From Agarophyton chilense (lineage: Eukaryota > Rhodophyta > Florideophyceae > Gracilariales > Gracilariaceae), in the NCBI GenBank assembly GCA_030374765.1, contig JARGXX010000079.1, positions 930,001-994,000 of the forward strand: a stretch of 64,000 nt of DNA, read 5' to 3'. Under the pieces are notes generated by a model, which made no database searches, was not told the origin of the DNA, and saw only the letters and a program-made list of their open reading frames with translations. Made by a program: the position numbers and the translations under genes. Below, one piece after another: positions 46,074 through 56,546 of the stretch. How positions within the stretch are numbered: position 1 is the stretch's first letter; every line of letters starts with the position of its first letter.

Positions 46074-46705
46074 TGAGACGGAAGTGAGAGAACCCCTGAC
46101 CTCCTCAGGGGTAGAAGCCCCAGTTCGATCGTGCATTACTTATATATCCTAGTGTCTACACGCCTGGAGGATTGGCCTCAGCTGAGGCCAGCCTGGTCTC
46201 ATATGAGGCCGAAATTTCCGTTTAAAATTAACTGAAAATCATTCAAGATATGAATTTTAAAATTTAGAGCAGAAAAGAAGAAAACAAATATAAAACCAAA
46301 CATCTTTATCGTCGAGGAAAAGCCTTGGAAATTGAATCAAACAGAGCTTTAATACTCTTCTTTAAATCGATATGCTTTTGGTGTAACAAACTTCAGTAGT
46401 CGCAAAAAAACAAACCAAATATTTTTGGCCTCAAACTATCCAAAAAAACATGTCAAAAGGAAATATCTCTTTCAATCATTTAGTAATGCATACTTCAAAT
46501 TTAAAGGCCATCAAAGGAAGAGTGTTCAGCAATATGTTCCAGTTCTGCAGAGCTCGTAGATTGCATTTATTGCTTAATTACAAAGAAATAAAAAATGGCC
46601 TCATATGAGGCCAATTGACCTCACATGAGACCATCGGTCGTATAGACACTAGTGTGCGTTTGCGGGCGCCGCCGATGCTGTGCACTGCAATGGTTCGGGG
46701 TTTCA
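46074..46705 (-). repeat. 5' LTR of the old copia element, split by a MITE
   Basis: The LTR halves 46074-46152 and 46653-46705 together give about 131 bp and match 20391-20521. The 496-bp DNA element plus a 4-bp duplication lies between them. The outer flank TGGAG (46706-46710) matches 20386-20390. Confidence 0.88.
46153..46648. mobile_element. MITE-like element with double 16-bp palindromes at each end
   Basis: 496 bp, flanked by CTAG on both sides (46149-46152 and 46649-46652). The ends are inverted: TGTCTACACG at the left, and TGTCTATACG read inward from the right. Each end has two 16-bp palindromes: GGCCTCAGCTGAGGCC (46174-46189) and GGTCTCATATGAGGCC (46195-46210) at the left, GGCCTCATATGAGGCC (46597-46612) and GACCTCACATGAGACC (46617-46632) at the right. 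The middle is AT-rich and non-coding. It is a non-autonomous DNA transposon of unknown family. The palindromes could be transposase sites or fold each end into a hairpin. The empty site is visible in the 3' LTR of the host element. Confidence 0.75.
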
Positions 46706-46710
46706 TGGAG

Positions 46711-47525
46711 GAGAAAAGCGCATGGAATCCAAATCTGTGTTCGGATTTGAAATCATATGAGGGGGTTCGGTGGAAACGCTTATATGCGGTTAGCTTAACC
46801 ATTTTTGTACATTGTTTCATATAAATAACCGAAACAGTCCCATTGTGCCGTGCAGTCGCAAAGTTGGCCACCCCCATGATATAGAAAGACTATTGTACGT
46901 AGAACATTTGATTCTATTTTTTCTTATATTTGCGCGCCAGATTTTGAAATCGTTCTTCTACTTTAGCACAACGTTATTCACTGGTTTTTAAACTGTATAA
47001 AAGAAGTAGAGTGTGGACATTAGAAGTAGAAGTCAACGATGTTTTTAAATGTCTTGCTTCTAAATTAGCGAGCTTTTTCTTTGTTTGACCTACACAAAGG
47101 CATTCAACTAGAACAAAATTGCCCGTTCTTATATTTATGCAAACCAGTGTAGTTCTGATTTCTACTTTCGTAACTATCTACCAGAGTAAAGAAATTACCG
47201 TGAGCAAAAACTTCAGTTTGCATCAACCTGCGAATACTGGACGTGTACTCGATAAGACGAAGTACTTCAGCCTTTCACAAATTCTAAGCGTCCTCTGATG
47301 CCGTGCCTGTTGCCCTTAGTAAGTCTTCTAATAAATATATTTCCAATGTTATGCTCCACTCTCTGTTGTCCATACAATCTAACTTTGTTCTTTTTCATGT
47401 CGGGGAGCCCAAGGCAAGACATTGTTTGTCGCAGACCGTTTACATCACCACACTTGATGGTGTTGTGCGGCAGACATCCTGTCGTATTTAATAGGTGCAG
47501 TTACTCAGCTGGAAAAGTTCCATTC
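46711..47525. other. No gene seen
   Basis: AT-rich sequence between the copia nest and the host gene island. Short open frames near 47298-47531 have no motif. Confidence 0.4.
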
Positions 47526-48284
47526 TTATAAAGTCTCGTTCTCCAAAGCAATGAGATTTTGGAAGAATCCTTTCAAGGAAATTGAATCCCCTTCAGAATT
47601 TGAAAACGTTGAAGTACTTCTAAATATGGCCTCAATTGACCCACGCTCACACTCTGGAGAATTGTTTTCAACAGTGGCTCTTCTATCCTTTCCGTTCTCA
47701 CCTGGCCGCACTTTTGATTCTTCTCGAAGCGCATGCCAGTTTGAATCCTTGGTGAAACGTTCTGAGGGAGAACGCAAGACATCCAATGACTTCATTCGAC
47801 CGCGGAGAGGCTCAGATTCTTGTGTGTTCCTAGTCGTGGAACTCATTTCCCGTGCGGATTGAAGAGTAGGCGGCAAGAGTCCGTGAGATAGCCTGGAGCA
47901 TCTTTTCACCGGCGAATATATACAACGGCCTTTTCGTAAAACTTCAGATATAGTACGATCCTTCACCTCATTGTGCTTCTTACGGGATTCCCTCGCTCCG
48001 TGTGGGCTAATTGTGTTCGCTCTTTCTCGATTTCTTCCAGCCGGTGATCTAAGCGAAGACCGCCGAGTGCTCCCTTTCGAAACCGAAGTTGAGCCATTGG
48101 GCTCATTGCAGGAACGAACTTCGTTCTCATCGTCGCTACAAGTTTCGAGCTCACGAAACCGCACCTTCGACAAGACATGTGAAATCTTCTTGCGTCGGGT
48201 TCCTTTAACACACGGATATGCCGGGGGAGCTGTGCTTTTCGAGGAAACAGGAGCCATCTTTTTGTTATCTTCTAGGCGCGACAT
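47526..48284 (-). CDS. Basic Ser/Arg-rich protein of unknown function
   Basis: The open frame runs from 48431. I prefer the Met at 48284 (MSRLEDNKKMAP), because the 49 residues before it are hydrophobic, unlike the rest, and look like untranslated leader. The product is then about 252 residues: a hydrophilic, basic protein with several R/K-K/R clusters (GTRRKKIS, RRSSLRSPAGR, RESRKKHNE) that could act as nuclear signals, many Ser-Pro sites, and a short hydrophobic C-terminal helix (LKGFFQNLIALEN). Mostly disordered by composition. No known domain. Host-like, because no transposon motif is present and it lies in the gene island. Confidence 0.45.
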   Translation of the reverse strand: MSRLEDNKKMAPVSSKSTAPPAYPCVKGTRRKKISHVLSKVRFRELETCSDDENEVRSCNEPNGSTSVSKGSTRRSSLRSPAGRNRERANTISPHGARESRKKHNEVKDRTISEVLRKGRCIYSPVKRCSRLSHGLLPPTLQSAREMSSTTRNTQESEPLRGRMKSLDVLRSPSERFTKDSNWHALREESKVRPGENGKDRRATVENNSPECERGSIEAIFRSTSTFSNSEGDSISLKGFFQNLIALENETL

Positions 48285-48431
48285 TTTCGTAGACGACGAA
48301 ACTGCAAAATAAGGATGTACCAAGAAAATGCCAATGGAACAATCAACAGAATGGATATGTCCGACCAAATACCTCAGGAGTTGTTCAGCGGGGAAGAAGA
48401 CATAAACCAGCAAATTCCCTCCCTCCTGCAC

Positions 48432-49559
48432 AGCAGTGCAAATATGAGTGGCTTCTTCAACGCTGAATGAAGCATGGAACAGTGGATGAGCTCTTATTGT
48501 AGGCGTTTGAAGGCAGACTAGGTGTAGGGTTAAATTGAGGCAAACCTCAGACGGTCACAATTCTTGCAACACTGAATTCTTGAATTGTTAGTGCCCAGAT
48601 TTGAACATTGGACCTCAAGTGTTGCAATTCCAGAACAACTGTTGAGGATTGGACCCCCTTGGAGTGCCTACAGACAGTAAGGGTAGTTCCAACGAAATTA
48701 AGCTTCTCTAACTAGATTTCTCTAGAATTGCGGGGGTCGCGTTGCCTGACTCAGGCTGTAATATACCAAGGATGACTGAGTCGTAGGAGAACATCACTCC
48801 TATAACAAAGGCCAAAAAGCACATGTAATGGTTCATTTGAAGTAGAAGTCACCAGGGACAAAAGGTCGCCAAGCGGAAAAGTACAACAAAAGCTTGTGGC
48901 TAGTAGTTTGAAAGAATGAAGGTTTTATAGTTTCTCACTATGATTGCATATTGCATACCACATTGTTGTATAAGTGAATACAGATAAGATCACGGAAGGC
49001 CGATGTCTCAGAGTTCAAAGTTTGGGCTTATGATGATAGTATTGCCTTGTGATCAATGAAGTTCTTGTCCTTTAACGAAGAATTACTTCCTTATACAAAG
49101 CATTTCTGCCATCCATTGAAAGAAGCTGGGGATCGGTGTCGACCAGATTGAGGAAGATAACAGTTCTAGTTGGTACTATCTCATCATTCTGAGGGTGTGA
49201 ATGGTGCTTTTGGTGATGAAGTTTTTCAGCGAACGGAACATCTTGTCCGTACATTGATCAACAGCACCGCATACGAAATTTGACACTTTCGGAAAATAGC
49301 ACGCAGCGATATCGCGAGGGGAGGGGGGTGATCCAGTAGAAATGCTCATTGGATGTCCGTGAATACGCCCCAGAGCGGCGCTCCAAGCGCCCTGGTATCC
49401 ATTAGAGCAACTGCGCCACCTGACCTTGACCATTCGTTCCCCCTACAGCTTCCAGCATTTCCTCGGCGCCTACGAAAGCTGTCATCCAAACGTTCGTGGT
49501 TTAGCGCATCGCAGTTCTGACGAAGACACCTGTTACCTGAGAGCATCTACCTTATCAAC
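48432..49559. other. Intergenic, no gene seen
   Basis: There is no convincing coding sequence. On the minus strand near 49430-49390, GGTGGCGCAG...AATGGATA resembles the D arm of an Arg-type tRNA, but no anticodon stem or GTTCRA T arm follows. The last part is the upstream region of the AMMECR1 gene. Confidence 0.4.
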
Positions 49560-50183
49560 ATGACTCCGTCCTCAGTTGACGTCTCATCCCACACAGAAGC
49601 GACTGTTGAGATGTGCGCAAAGGCCTTCGAGACAATATCTACTCAGCTTCGTCCTGATCTTCCTTCTCCTCCTGAGATTAAGCTGCCAAGTACCCACGGA
49701 GGATTGTTTGTAACATGGAGCGTTCCGCGTGGGAGAGATTTTCATTATTCCCTTCGCGGTTGCATCGGAACACTATCTCCAGCAGCGTTGCCCATCGCTA
49801 TTCCTCGATATGCGATTCAGGCCGCGTTTCATGACTCACGCTTCGATCCGATTTCCGCTGCTGAGCTGTTAAAGCTGAAAGTTGGTGTGAGCGTGCTGTC
49901 GCAGTTTGAGCCTGCCAAGAATGTGTATGACTGGAGAATTGGTGTGCACGGCATCGTACTACACTTGCCCGGAGGCTACTCAGCGACTTATCTACCTGAG
50001 GTTTGTGGAGAACATGGGTGGACAAAAGAATTTTGTGTGAAAAGCCTGGCGGAAAAAGCTGGGTTCAAAGGGTATGTAGACGAATCAGTTTTGATGTCCG
50101 CAAGTCTAACTCGCTATCAATCTAGCAAAATCGAGCTTACTTTTGAAGACTACATGAAGAGGATTGAAGCCACTCATGAATGA
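49560..50183 (+). CDS. AMMECR1 family protein
   Basis: One exon, 207 residues, covering the whole AMMECR1 domain. The family hallmark LRGCIGTL is at residues 65-72. Further conserved blocks are YAIQAAFHDSRFDPI (84-98), the ELLKLKVGVSVLS strand region (102-114), IGVHGIVL (127-134), YSATYLPEV (140-148) and GWTKEFCVKSLAEKAG (153-168). The family is found in archaea, bacteria and eukaryotes. The human member is linked to a midface, hearing and elliptocytosis disorder; its biochemical role is unsettled, though the conserved LRGCIGT groove suggests binding or catalysis. Length is close to archaeal and fungal members and shorter than human AMMECR1, which has a long disordered N-terminus. The start is the first Met, preceded by AACA. 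Convergent with the next gene, with only 160 bases between the stops. Confidence 0.93.
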   Translation: MTPSSVDVSSHTEATVEMCAKAFETISTQLRPDLPSPPEIKLPSTHGGLFVTWSVPRGRDFHYSLRGCIGTLSPAALPIAIPRYAIQAAFHDSRFDPISAAELLKLKVGVSVLSQFEPAKNVYDWRIGVHGIVLHLPGGYSATYLPEVCGEHGWTKEFCVKSLAEKAGFKGYVDESVLMSASLTRYQSSKIELTFEDYMKRIEATHE

Positions 50184-50343
50184 GCGAGCAACTCAGCAGC
50201 TGGAGGATGAGGCTCTCTCTCAAGGCTATTTTGTTTTTTTTGTTTGACCTGTTTACGGTTGATCATCGCACGAAGGCAGGGGGGGCCTACCTAACAAGAA
50301 CACACGAGATAGAATCATGGAACTTCCTAATGTGACCATATTC

Positions 50344-51090
50344 TTAGGCGTTCTCTTTCCCAAAAATTTCCACAAGCATTCCGACCCAACATTTAGCACC
50401 TTGGTTGATAATATTGAGTACACCATACGCGTTGTCGATCTCTTCGACAATCACAACCTCAAATTCTATACCTGACATAGAATGCGAATAGCTTTGCACG
50501 ATTCTGCTTGACCCATCCACGACGAGTTTGTTGAGAGGATCTTTTAAACGCGATATGATAACAGCCAATCTTCGAGCTTCGCTTTTTTGTTCTTCACACC
50601 TCTCGCCTACGGTAGCAGTTGCTCCTGGTTCGATGCGTAGTAGCTGGGAACTCCAGAAGCAGTGACTCTGTTTTCGAACGACTTCAGTGCCATGGCCGCG
50701 AATATGTGAAAACGACGGGTCCCGGTCCAATACTGGAAAGTTTGTCTCAACTGCGACAAAAGCACCGGGAATCTCAGTTAGTACGTACGAATGGACTACG
50801 GTGTTCTGGAAGGCCTGGGTAAAACAATCCCCTTGAGCAAAAACGCAATCGACTCGTTTTGGATTTGAGCTGCAATAGTGTGGAGGCTGATATTCAAGAA
50901 TAGTGATTCTTGAGGTGTCCCTAGTATTAATAATGCAAGTCGGCCGCGCATGATAATGCATAGGACATGCTGTGTTTGGAGGTGTTGTACCGACGCCAAC
51001 CGTGAAACTGTGTGCCTTGTGTAAGACATAGTGGCCATCCGCGTCTTCCCAAAGAGGGCATGGCAGCTGGGAAATGGTATTGGCGTCCAT
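50344..51090 (-). CDS. Uncharacterised protein, possibly cupin-like
   Basis: 248 residues in one frame, starting MDANTISQLPCPLWED. An HYHARP element (about 45-50) in a beta-rich region, a later acidic/Gly segment (FAQGDCFTQAFQNTVVHS) and alternating hydrophobic strands (GAFVAVETNFPV, SGIEFEVVIVEE) give an impression of a cupin fold, but the metal-binding set is not clear enough to name it. No signal peptide or membrane segment. It runs toward AMMECR1, a compact host-gene arrangement. Probably a genuine gene with its function unassigned; an upstream exon before 51090 cannot be excluded. Confidence 0.55.
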   Translation of the reverse strand: MDANTISQLPCPLWEDADGHYVLHKAHSFTVGVGTTPPNTACPMHYHARPTCIINTRDTSRITILEYQPPHYCSSNPKRVDCVFAQGDCFTQAFQNTVVHSYVLTEIPGAFVAVETNFPVLDRDPSFSHIRGHGTEVVRKQSHCFWSSQLLRIEPGATATVGERCEEQKSEARRLAVIISRLKDPLNKLVVDGSSRIVQSYSHSMSGIEFEVVIVEEIDNAYGVLNIINQGAKCWVGMLVEIFGKENA

Positions 51091-51895
51091 ATTTCCGGGA
51101 ATGGTCGGGATGACCGCCTCGAAGAATGCCCGTTAGCATCACGGTGTTCCCGTGCTAATCTGATATGCCAATTCACATGCGAGAAACAAATCTCGGGGAA
51201 GATGAAGTAACAATGAGGATGAGGCAATATTTCAGAAATTTTTCGAATCCAAGGGCTGTTCATGTGATGTCTCGACCAGAGATGTGTAAATTACCGGATC
51301 AGCCCTGTATTAGCCCTTTTTAATTAAGCTAAAATGGAGCTTATTTTTGAAACAAAGGTAGTTTTCCCAAAACCACTGCTTTAATTAGCAAGAGCTGAAC
51401 TCTTATTTTTCGAGCTTATTTGGGAATAAGCAAGATTTTAGGAGCGCGTTTCACCGGATTCTACTAATTGCTTACTTTGGCTCGTGATTGGTCCGCGCTG
51501 TGTTTTTCCCTGACATCCATTGTCTTGACTATCTCGTTTTGGGTTCTTGTATGACAAAAATTGAAATCATTTCGCAGAAAGTGTAATGTATTTTCAAACA
51601 GCAAAACGTCAGGATCTTTCTCTCGTAGTTCCTGATACACATGACGTACTGATTTGAGTACGTTTTACTCAAAGAAAGGTGTTCCGGAGTCCTTTACTTA
51701 TTCCAAAATAAAATTTGAGCTGAGAATGAGGTTCTTAAACGAAAAAAAGAAGTTTTTTATTAATTATTTTCTGAAATCACCGTAACGGATCTCCAATGTA
51801 GATTAGAATAATTTGTTAATCGTAAAAATTGTTGTGCGAGGAAAACTCTAACTCGTGATTTACTTCGTGTTCATCGTCTTCGTGACTTTTGTCTT
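51091..51895. other. AT-rich intergenic, no gene seen
   Basis: 51300-51480 has imperfect inverted AAGCTNAAAATNGAGCTTATTTT-like words that recall a MITE end, but no clear terminal repeats or target duplication. The rest is featureless. Confidence 0.35.
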
Positions 51896-52993
51896 TTAAG
51901 CTACTGTAATTCTGATTGAATTTCGGAAATATGATGCAGCAATGTGATTTGCTGATTGACAGTCCACGGTTGGTGCATCACATTTTGGGCGGCGGTGGAC
52001 AGATGTTGAGTCTTTTGCGTAGAAGCTCAAAACGGTATGCAGTGGTTTTGTGAAGATATCGGCTTTCATGTCGGTCTTTGATATGCAGTTAAAAGTAATA
52101 TTGTTGGTCACAATGTGATGTTGGAAATAGTGGTGCCATAATTCTATATATATTTTTCTCTTGGTCGGGGCTTGGTTTTGGGCTATCAGGATTGCTGATA
52201 GAATATCCAGGTAATGCGGTGTTGCTTTTGATTGTCGTATTTGTGTTGAGTCGAAAAGTTTACGCAGCCATCGAGTATTTTTTGTGGCGTTTGGTAGCTG
52301 CGATGTCCTCGCATTCGGTATTTGAAAGTGGTACTATGTTTTGTTTATGGGATAGCCAAAACATTGGTTTGAAGCCTACACAATGTGTGTTTCCAATTAT
52401 AGACTTTCCGTATTGAGCGTTTGCGGTATTGGAATCGATATATGCTTCGAATAGACTTGTATCGGATGTGTCACTGGAGGTCGGGGTGAAATATGCCGTG
52501 TATTTTGGTTCCTTTCAGGTATTGTAACACTGTTTTGAGGGCTTGAGAATGGTGTCGGAGTGGGTAAGGCATATCGTGTGCGGGGCGATTTGTGGCATAA
52601 ACAATAACCGGCCTGGTGCCTTCTGTGATGTATCTCAATTCACCAAAGATTTGGCGATAGCTTTTTGCATGTTAAGGTGTGAGTGGAGTTTTGTGTTCTT
52701 GTTGATCTTAAGTTATTAGATTGTTGTAGGGTGTTCAAGTGTTATTTCAGTCCTGCATCTTCGTTTGTTTCAGGACGGATACAATAGAGTCCGGTTGGGA
52801 TTGTTGGATGCGGCCATTTTTTAAGTGTTTGATGGTCAAGTTGAAGAATCCGGTGTAGGGTTCTAGGCGTTTTAATTTGTATTTAATCATCATATGGTTG
52901 TGTACATCGTTTATCAGGGTCTTTTGGATGCCAGTCTTAAAAAGTCATCTATGATGGTGCTAACTATGGTCATGCCTGCGTTTTGGTTGTTTG
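51896..52993 (-). mobile_element. Ty1/copia fragment, entered by G3
   Basis: The minus strand carries the last part of a copia pol. Reverse transcriptase box STIIDDFLRLA lies near 52970-52930, TRP-x-I-like and LQYLKGT-like RNase H motifs near 52620-52510, an LS-x-x-E-x-E-D/Y box near 52330-52300 and the typical close KADIFTKPLH near 52070-52040. It stops exactly at the G3 LTR, so G3 jumped into it. The rest may continue beyond the window end. Decayed in many places. Confidence 0.7.
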
Positions 52994-53867
52994 TGAAGAG
53001 CAACGTCCTCCAGGGAGGTTTTTGAGGACTTAAGTTTTTTCCGGAGCCTCCGGCGTGCAACCTTGTTATGAGTAGGAGTAATCCGTATTTATGGCGATGG
53101 CCGTAACGCCGGTGATGCACCGGCGAGACCAGGTGCCATACACGTGGCCGCAGCGCCCGCGCGACACGTGGCCGCCAGATTGGCCCCTTTTGTTAGACGG
53201 ACATTTAGCTATTTAGGATAGAGTTTATTTATTCTATTCTACGGTGACTACAGTACTTAGGCCGCCGGCCTCGCGGCCGCCGGTCCAGTAAAGTCTCCCC
53301 AACAAGGGTGATCTTGGTTTTCCAGATCTTGGCTCTGGGTCGAACCGCCTGCATGGATATACAACTCCGTACGGAGGGATTTCCCGTGGTGCACGGCTTC
53401 CCAACCCCCTTGGACGTTCAAGCAGCCTTCGTGTGTTGGGTATCTATTCCCACTTCGTGGTTCCGCCCGTGTATACGGTTTGCTACACCCGGCAGTGCCG
53501 GCTATTCCTGAGTCCCCTCTTGCGACTCGTGGTCAACCTCGCCCTCTTGCCTCCGTTCCCATTTTCCTTCCCTTTTCCTCCCCTTCATTGGGCAATCCCC
53601 GCTCTTGCGGCTCGCACTGACACCTGTCGTGCTCGCCACTCTCGTGTGTTTTTCCTCCTCAGAGGATACGCAAGCACCGCTTCGGCGGATATTCTCGGCT
53701 TCTTTCAGCCTCCCTGCGCCCGTCGCGACGGTTCGGCTCCGGCTTACACCCAGCATTGCGCGCCGATCCCTGGGAGGGCTCTACCGCGCCGGTTACCTCG
53801 TGAGAGGAAGATCTGGACGTCTTCGTAGGTTTTCTCCCTTGGGGGCATTGTCCTACAAATTGGTCTC
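52994..53867 (+). repeat. 5' LTR of G3
   Basis: About 874 bp, starting TGAAGAGCAACGTCC and ending CCTACA. Its start recurs at 63941. It contains the GC palindrome CCGGCCTCGCGGCCGCCGG-like block near 53262-53282. Confidence 0.85.
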
Positions 53868-53886
53868 CCGACTTAGAAGTCAAGAC
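53868..53886 (+). other. Primer-binding site of G3
   Basis: TGGTCTCCCGACTTAGAA begins three bases after the LTR. It matches G2 over 16 bases. Confidence 0.75.
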
Positions 53887-53971
53887 CACTTGTGTCCTCT
53901 CTGAGGTTGTTTTCCGTTTAACGGGTTTTCTCCGGTCTCACCGGTTTGCTTTCTATTCTTCCGTCGAGACG

Positions 53972-56511
53972 GTGTGGCCAATGCCAAGGAAACTGCCTAG
54001 CATGGAGTGTCCTGCAACACGCAGCCGTTCCCGTCAAAGCGGTGATGCCAGGGGCACTGATGTTCCACAGGCCCTGGCTCCAACACCGGCTTCCCGGGAG
54101 ATACCGGTCACCGGCACTGAAGACCCGCAGCCCGAATCCGGGTTAACGACCGTCGCAACGGTGGTTTCTCCGCCTCCGCGGTTGGTCGACCAAGCGCGGA
54201 TTGTACGCTTGGAAGAGCAGCTCCGCTCCCTGCGGGCTGCTCACAATACCTTCTCGAGGGAGTTCACCTCTTTACGAGGAAGCCTCGCTAACCCCCCTAC
54301 AAGTGAGTTAGCCGAGGATATCCGCGTATTGCGGTCGGACGTCAATACACTACTCGAGTGTTTTGGCGCGCCGTCTTCCTTCGCAGAAGGTATGGAGAAT
54401 CGCTTCGAGCGTCTCCGAAGCCGACTTGAGTCGGTCGAGAGGACGTTAACCTCGCCCGCGAACGCGGCTAGACCGGTTGTCTCTCATAGAGAGACCCAGT
54501 CGCGGAACTGGAAGAGCCGGAAGAACCGGGATTCTAACCGTAAGCACGGACACCTGTCCGACTCATCATCTGAGTCGGACGGTAAACCGAGTGACTCGGA
54601 GAGTTCCGATTCGTCGGTGAGCGATGACCCACAGGATCGTTATGGGCGCTCTTCCCGCTCAAAGCGGTCCTCTACCACCTACGGGGCCATCCGGTCGCGC
54701 CCCAAGGGTCGGCGACAACCGGGCCTCAAACCCTTGAAGCCCACCAACCCTCTGTACAGGACACTCCTTTCCTACCGGTATTAACGGCTAGAAGATTCCT
54801 CTTTACGTCGGACACCGCGTGACACGGGTAAAGTGAAAGACTGCATCAAGCGGATGCAGCTTTCACTTCATAACCAGTCGTTTACTGGGGATGATCCAAT
54901 TCTGGTCTTGGATTTCCTACACCGCTTTGTAGCGGAAGCCGATATACTCGGAATGAACGAAGGACAAGCCTACGTGGCGCTACCCTACTTTCTAAGGGGT
55001 GTCGCTGAAGATCAGTTTTTGTCGGTTCGGGGCTCGTCGCAAGCCTCCGAAGGAGGTGTGATCTGCTGGCCCGAGGCCGTGCAGTACCTCCTGCGTTCCT
55101 ACGCAACCAACTCCGCGATACAAGCGGCGATACTCGCTTTGCGAGACACTCGACAACGCTCCGGCGAGCTCGAGACCGATTACTCGGTACGCCTGAATAA
55201 GGCTTTACACCGTTGTTGTAATTTATACCCCGCTGGAGAACGCTGTACGATGTTCATTGATGGCTTGGATCCAGCCATCAAGACTCTTGTCGCCCGTTAC
55301 AGGGAACAAGAGCCGAAGGTGACCTACCTTGAACTCGTACAGTTTGCCCGCGCAGAGGGAGATGCACTACGTGCACGCAATCCGGGAACCCGGTCAGAGG
55401 CCGCTAAAGCATTGCTGCTTGAGTCAGACTCTTCTTCACCGTCATTTGCGACGGATGGCATCCCCAAACAGGGTTATGACAATATGAATGTCATCCATCA
55501 CGATGGTTTATCTATTCCGACAACGAAATTACCGTCTACGACAAATGGCTCGGTTGACTCAACCGCAAGGGACACGGAGAACGGGCAGGTCTTCTATCTA
55601 AATGACCGCCGCACTCCGGCCCCCCGTATGCCGTACTCAAACGGAATGACACGAAGTCAGCGCCCTGGATGGGTTGGAAACCCGTAACCCGGAAGATACA
55701 CCGATGCTCGGAATGCCGTACCGCGAAACGCGGGAGTGACGTTGGTGTGGAACTCGTACAGTTTGCCCGCGCAGAGGGAGATGCACTACGTGCACGCTAT
55801 CCAGGAACCCGGTCGAAGGCCGCTAAAGCATTGCTGCTTGAGTCAGACTCTTCTTCACCGTCATTTGCGACGGATGGCATCCCCAAACAGGGTTATGACA
55901 ATATGAATGTCATCCATCACGATGGTTTATCTATTCCGACAACGAAACTACCGTCTACGACGGATGGCTCGGTTGACTCAACCGCAAGGAACACGGAGAA
56001 CGGGCAGGTCTTCTATCTAAATGACCGCCGCACTCCGGCCCCCCGTATGCCGTACTCAAACGGAATGACACGAAGTCAGCACCCTGGATAGGTTGGAAAC
56101 CGGGAACCCGGAAGATACACCGATGCTCTGAATGCCGTACCGCGAAACCCGGGAGTGACGTTGGTGTGCCACTTGTGCTACGAGCGCGGGCACACCTCAC
56201 TGCAATGCCTTTTATCGCTACGCGATATGGCGCGAGTGGTGGATAATTACGAAGCCCTCTCCCCGCAGGAGAAGGGCTCCGTGCCACTCACGTCATATCT
56301 CCGCGCGAAGACGGACTTCCCCAACGCATTGGCTCACACTCCGAGTTCTCGGTACAAACCGGCTCAGCCGGCACGCGCCGCACCAGCGCCAAACCACGCT
56401 GGTGGATCTCAACCCGCTCCTGCGGTAGCTACCGTGCAACGGAATCATCCACTCGTGGCCGAGGAAGTCGGGCCTTCGCCCGACCAGGACCCTGTACAGG
56501 GAAAAGAATAG
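53972..56511 (+). pseudogene. G3 gag region
   Basis: From ATG 53972: basic N-terminus; coiled-coil-like stretch (ARIVRLEEQLRSLRAAHN); Ser/Asp-rich spacer; conserved capsid part (CIKRMQLSLHNQSF, DPILVLDFLHRFVAEADI, AYVALPYFLRGVAEDQF); a 419-bp segment present twice in tandem (55331-56168); zinc knuckle CHLCYERGHTSLQC at 56167-56208; and the closing NYEALSPQEKGSVPLTSY block. Co-linear with G2 Gag. Not fully open, so treated as a fossil. Confidence 0.8.
55331..56168 (+). repeat. Two tandem 419-bp copies within G3 gag
   Basis: 55331-55749 and 55750-56168 are about 97% alike, each starting GAACTCGTACAG and ending ACGTTGGTGTG. The unit covers the linker between the capsid-like domain and the zinc knuckle. 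G2 has this region once. Confidence 0.88.
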
Positions 56512-56546
56512 AGGTAGTCTCTCCTTCGGGAGAGGCGTCCTCGGAG

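Larger units (their letters stand above)
20391..46705 (-). mobile_element. Ty1/copia element hosting two gypsy insertions and a MITE
   Basis: This old minus-strand Ty1/copia element has short 131-bp LTRs and a 5-bp target duplication, TGGAG, at 20386-20390 and 46706-46710. Its own sequence is 20391-22239, 31598-33290 and 45085-46705. The rest is Ty3/gypsy G1 (22240-31592), Ty3/gypsy G2 (33291-45079) and a small DNA element inside the 5' LTR (46153-46648). Each insertion has its own target duplication, so the boundaries are exact. LTR identity is only about 79%, so this is the oldest layer. Gag, integrase, reverse transcriptase and RNase H parts are recognisable but broken in many places. Confidence 0.9.

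Noticed and set aside
46578-46877. Minus-strand open frame spanning the end of the MITE, the copia LTR and its flank
   Set aside because: It crosses three unrelated sequence layers, so it is a chance frame.
49380-49440. tRNA-like D-arm on the minus strand (GGTGGCGCAG...AATGGATA)
   Set aside because: No anticodon stem and no GTTCRA T arm follow within a plausible distance, even allowing an intron.
51300-51480. Possible MITE with AGCTTATTTT-type inverted words
   Set aside because: The repeats are imperfect, AT-rich and without matching ends or target duplication.
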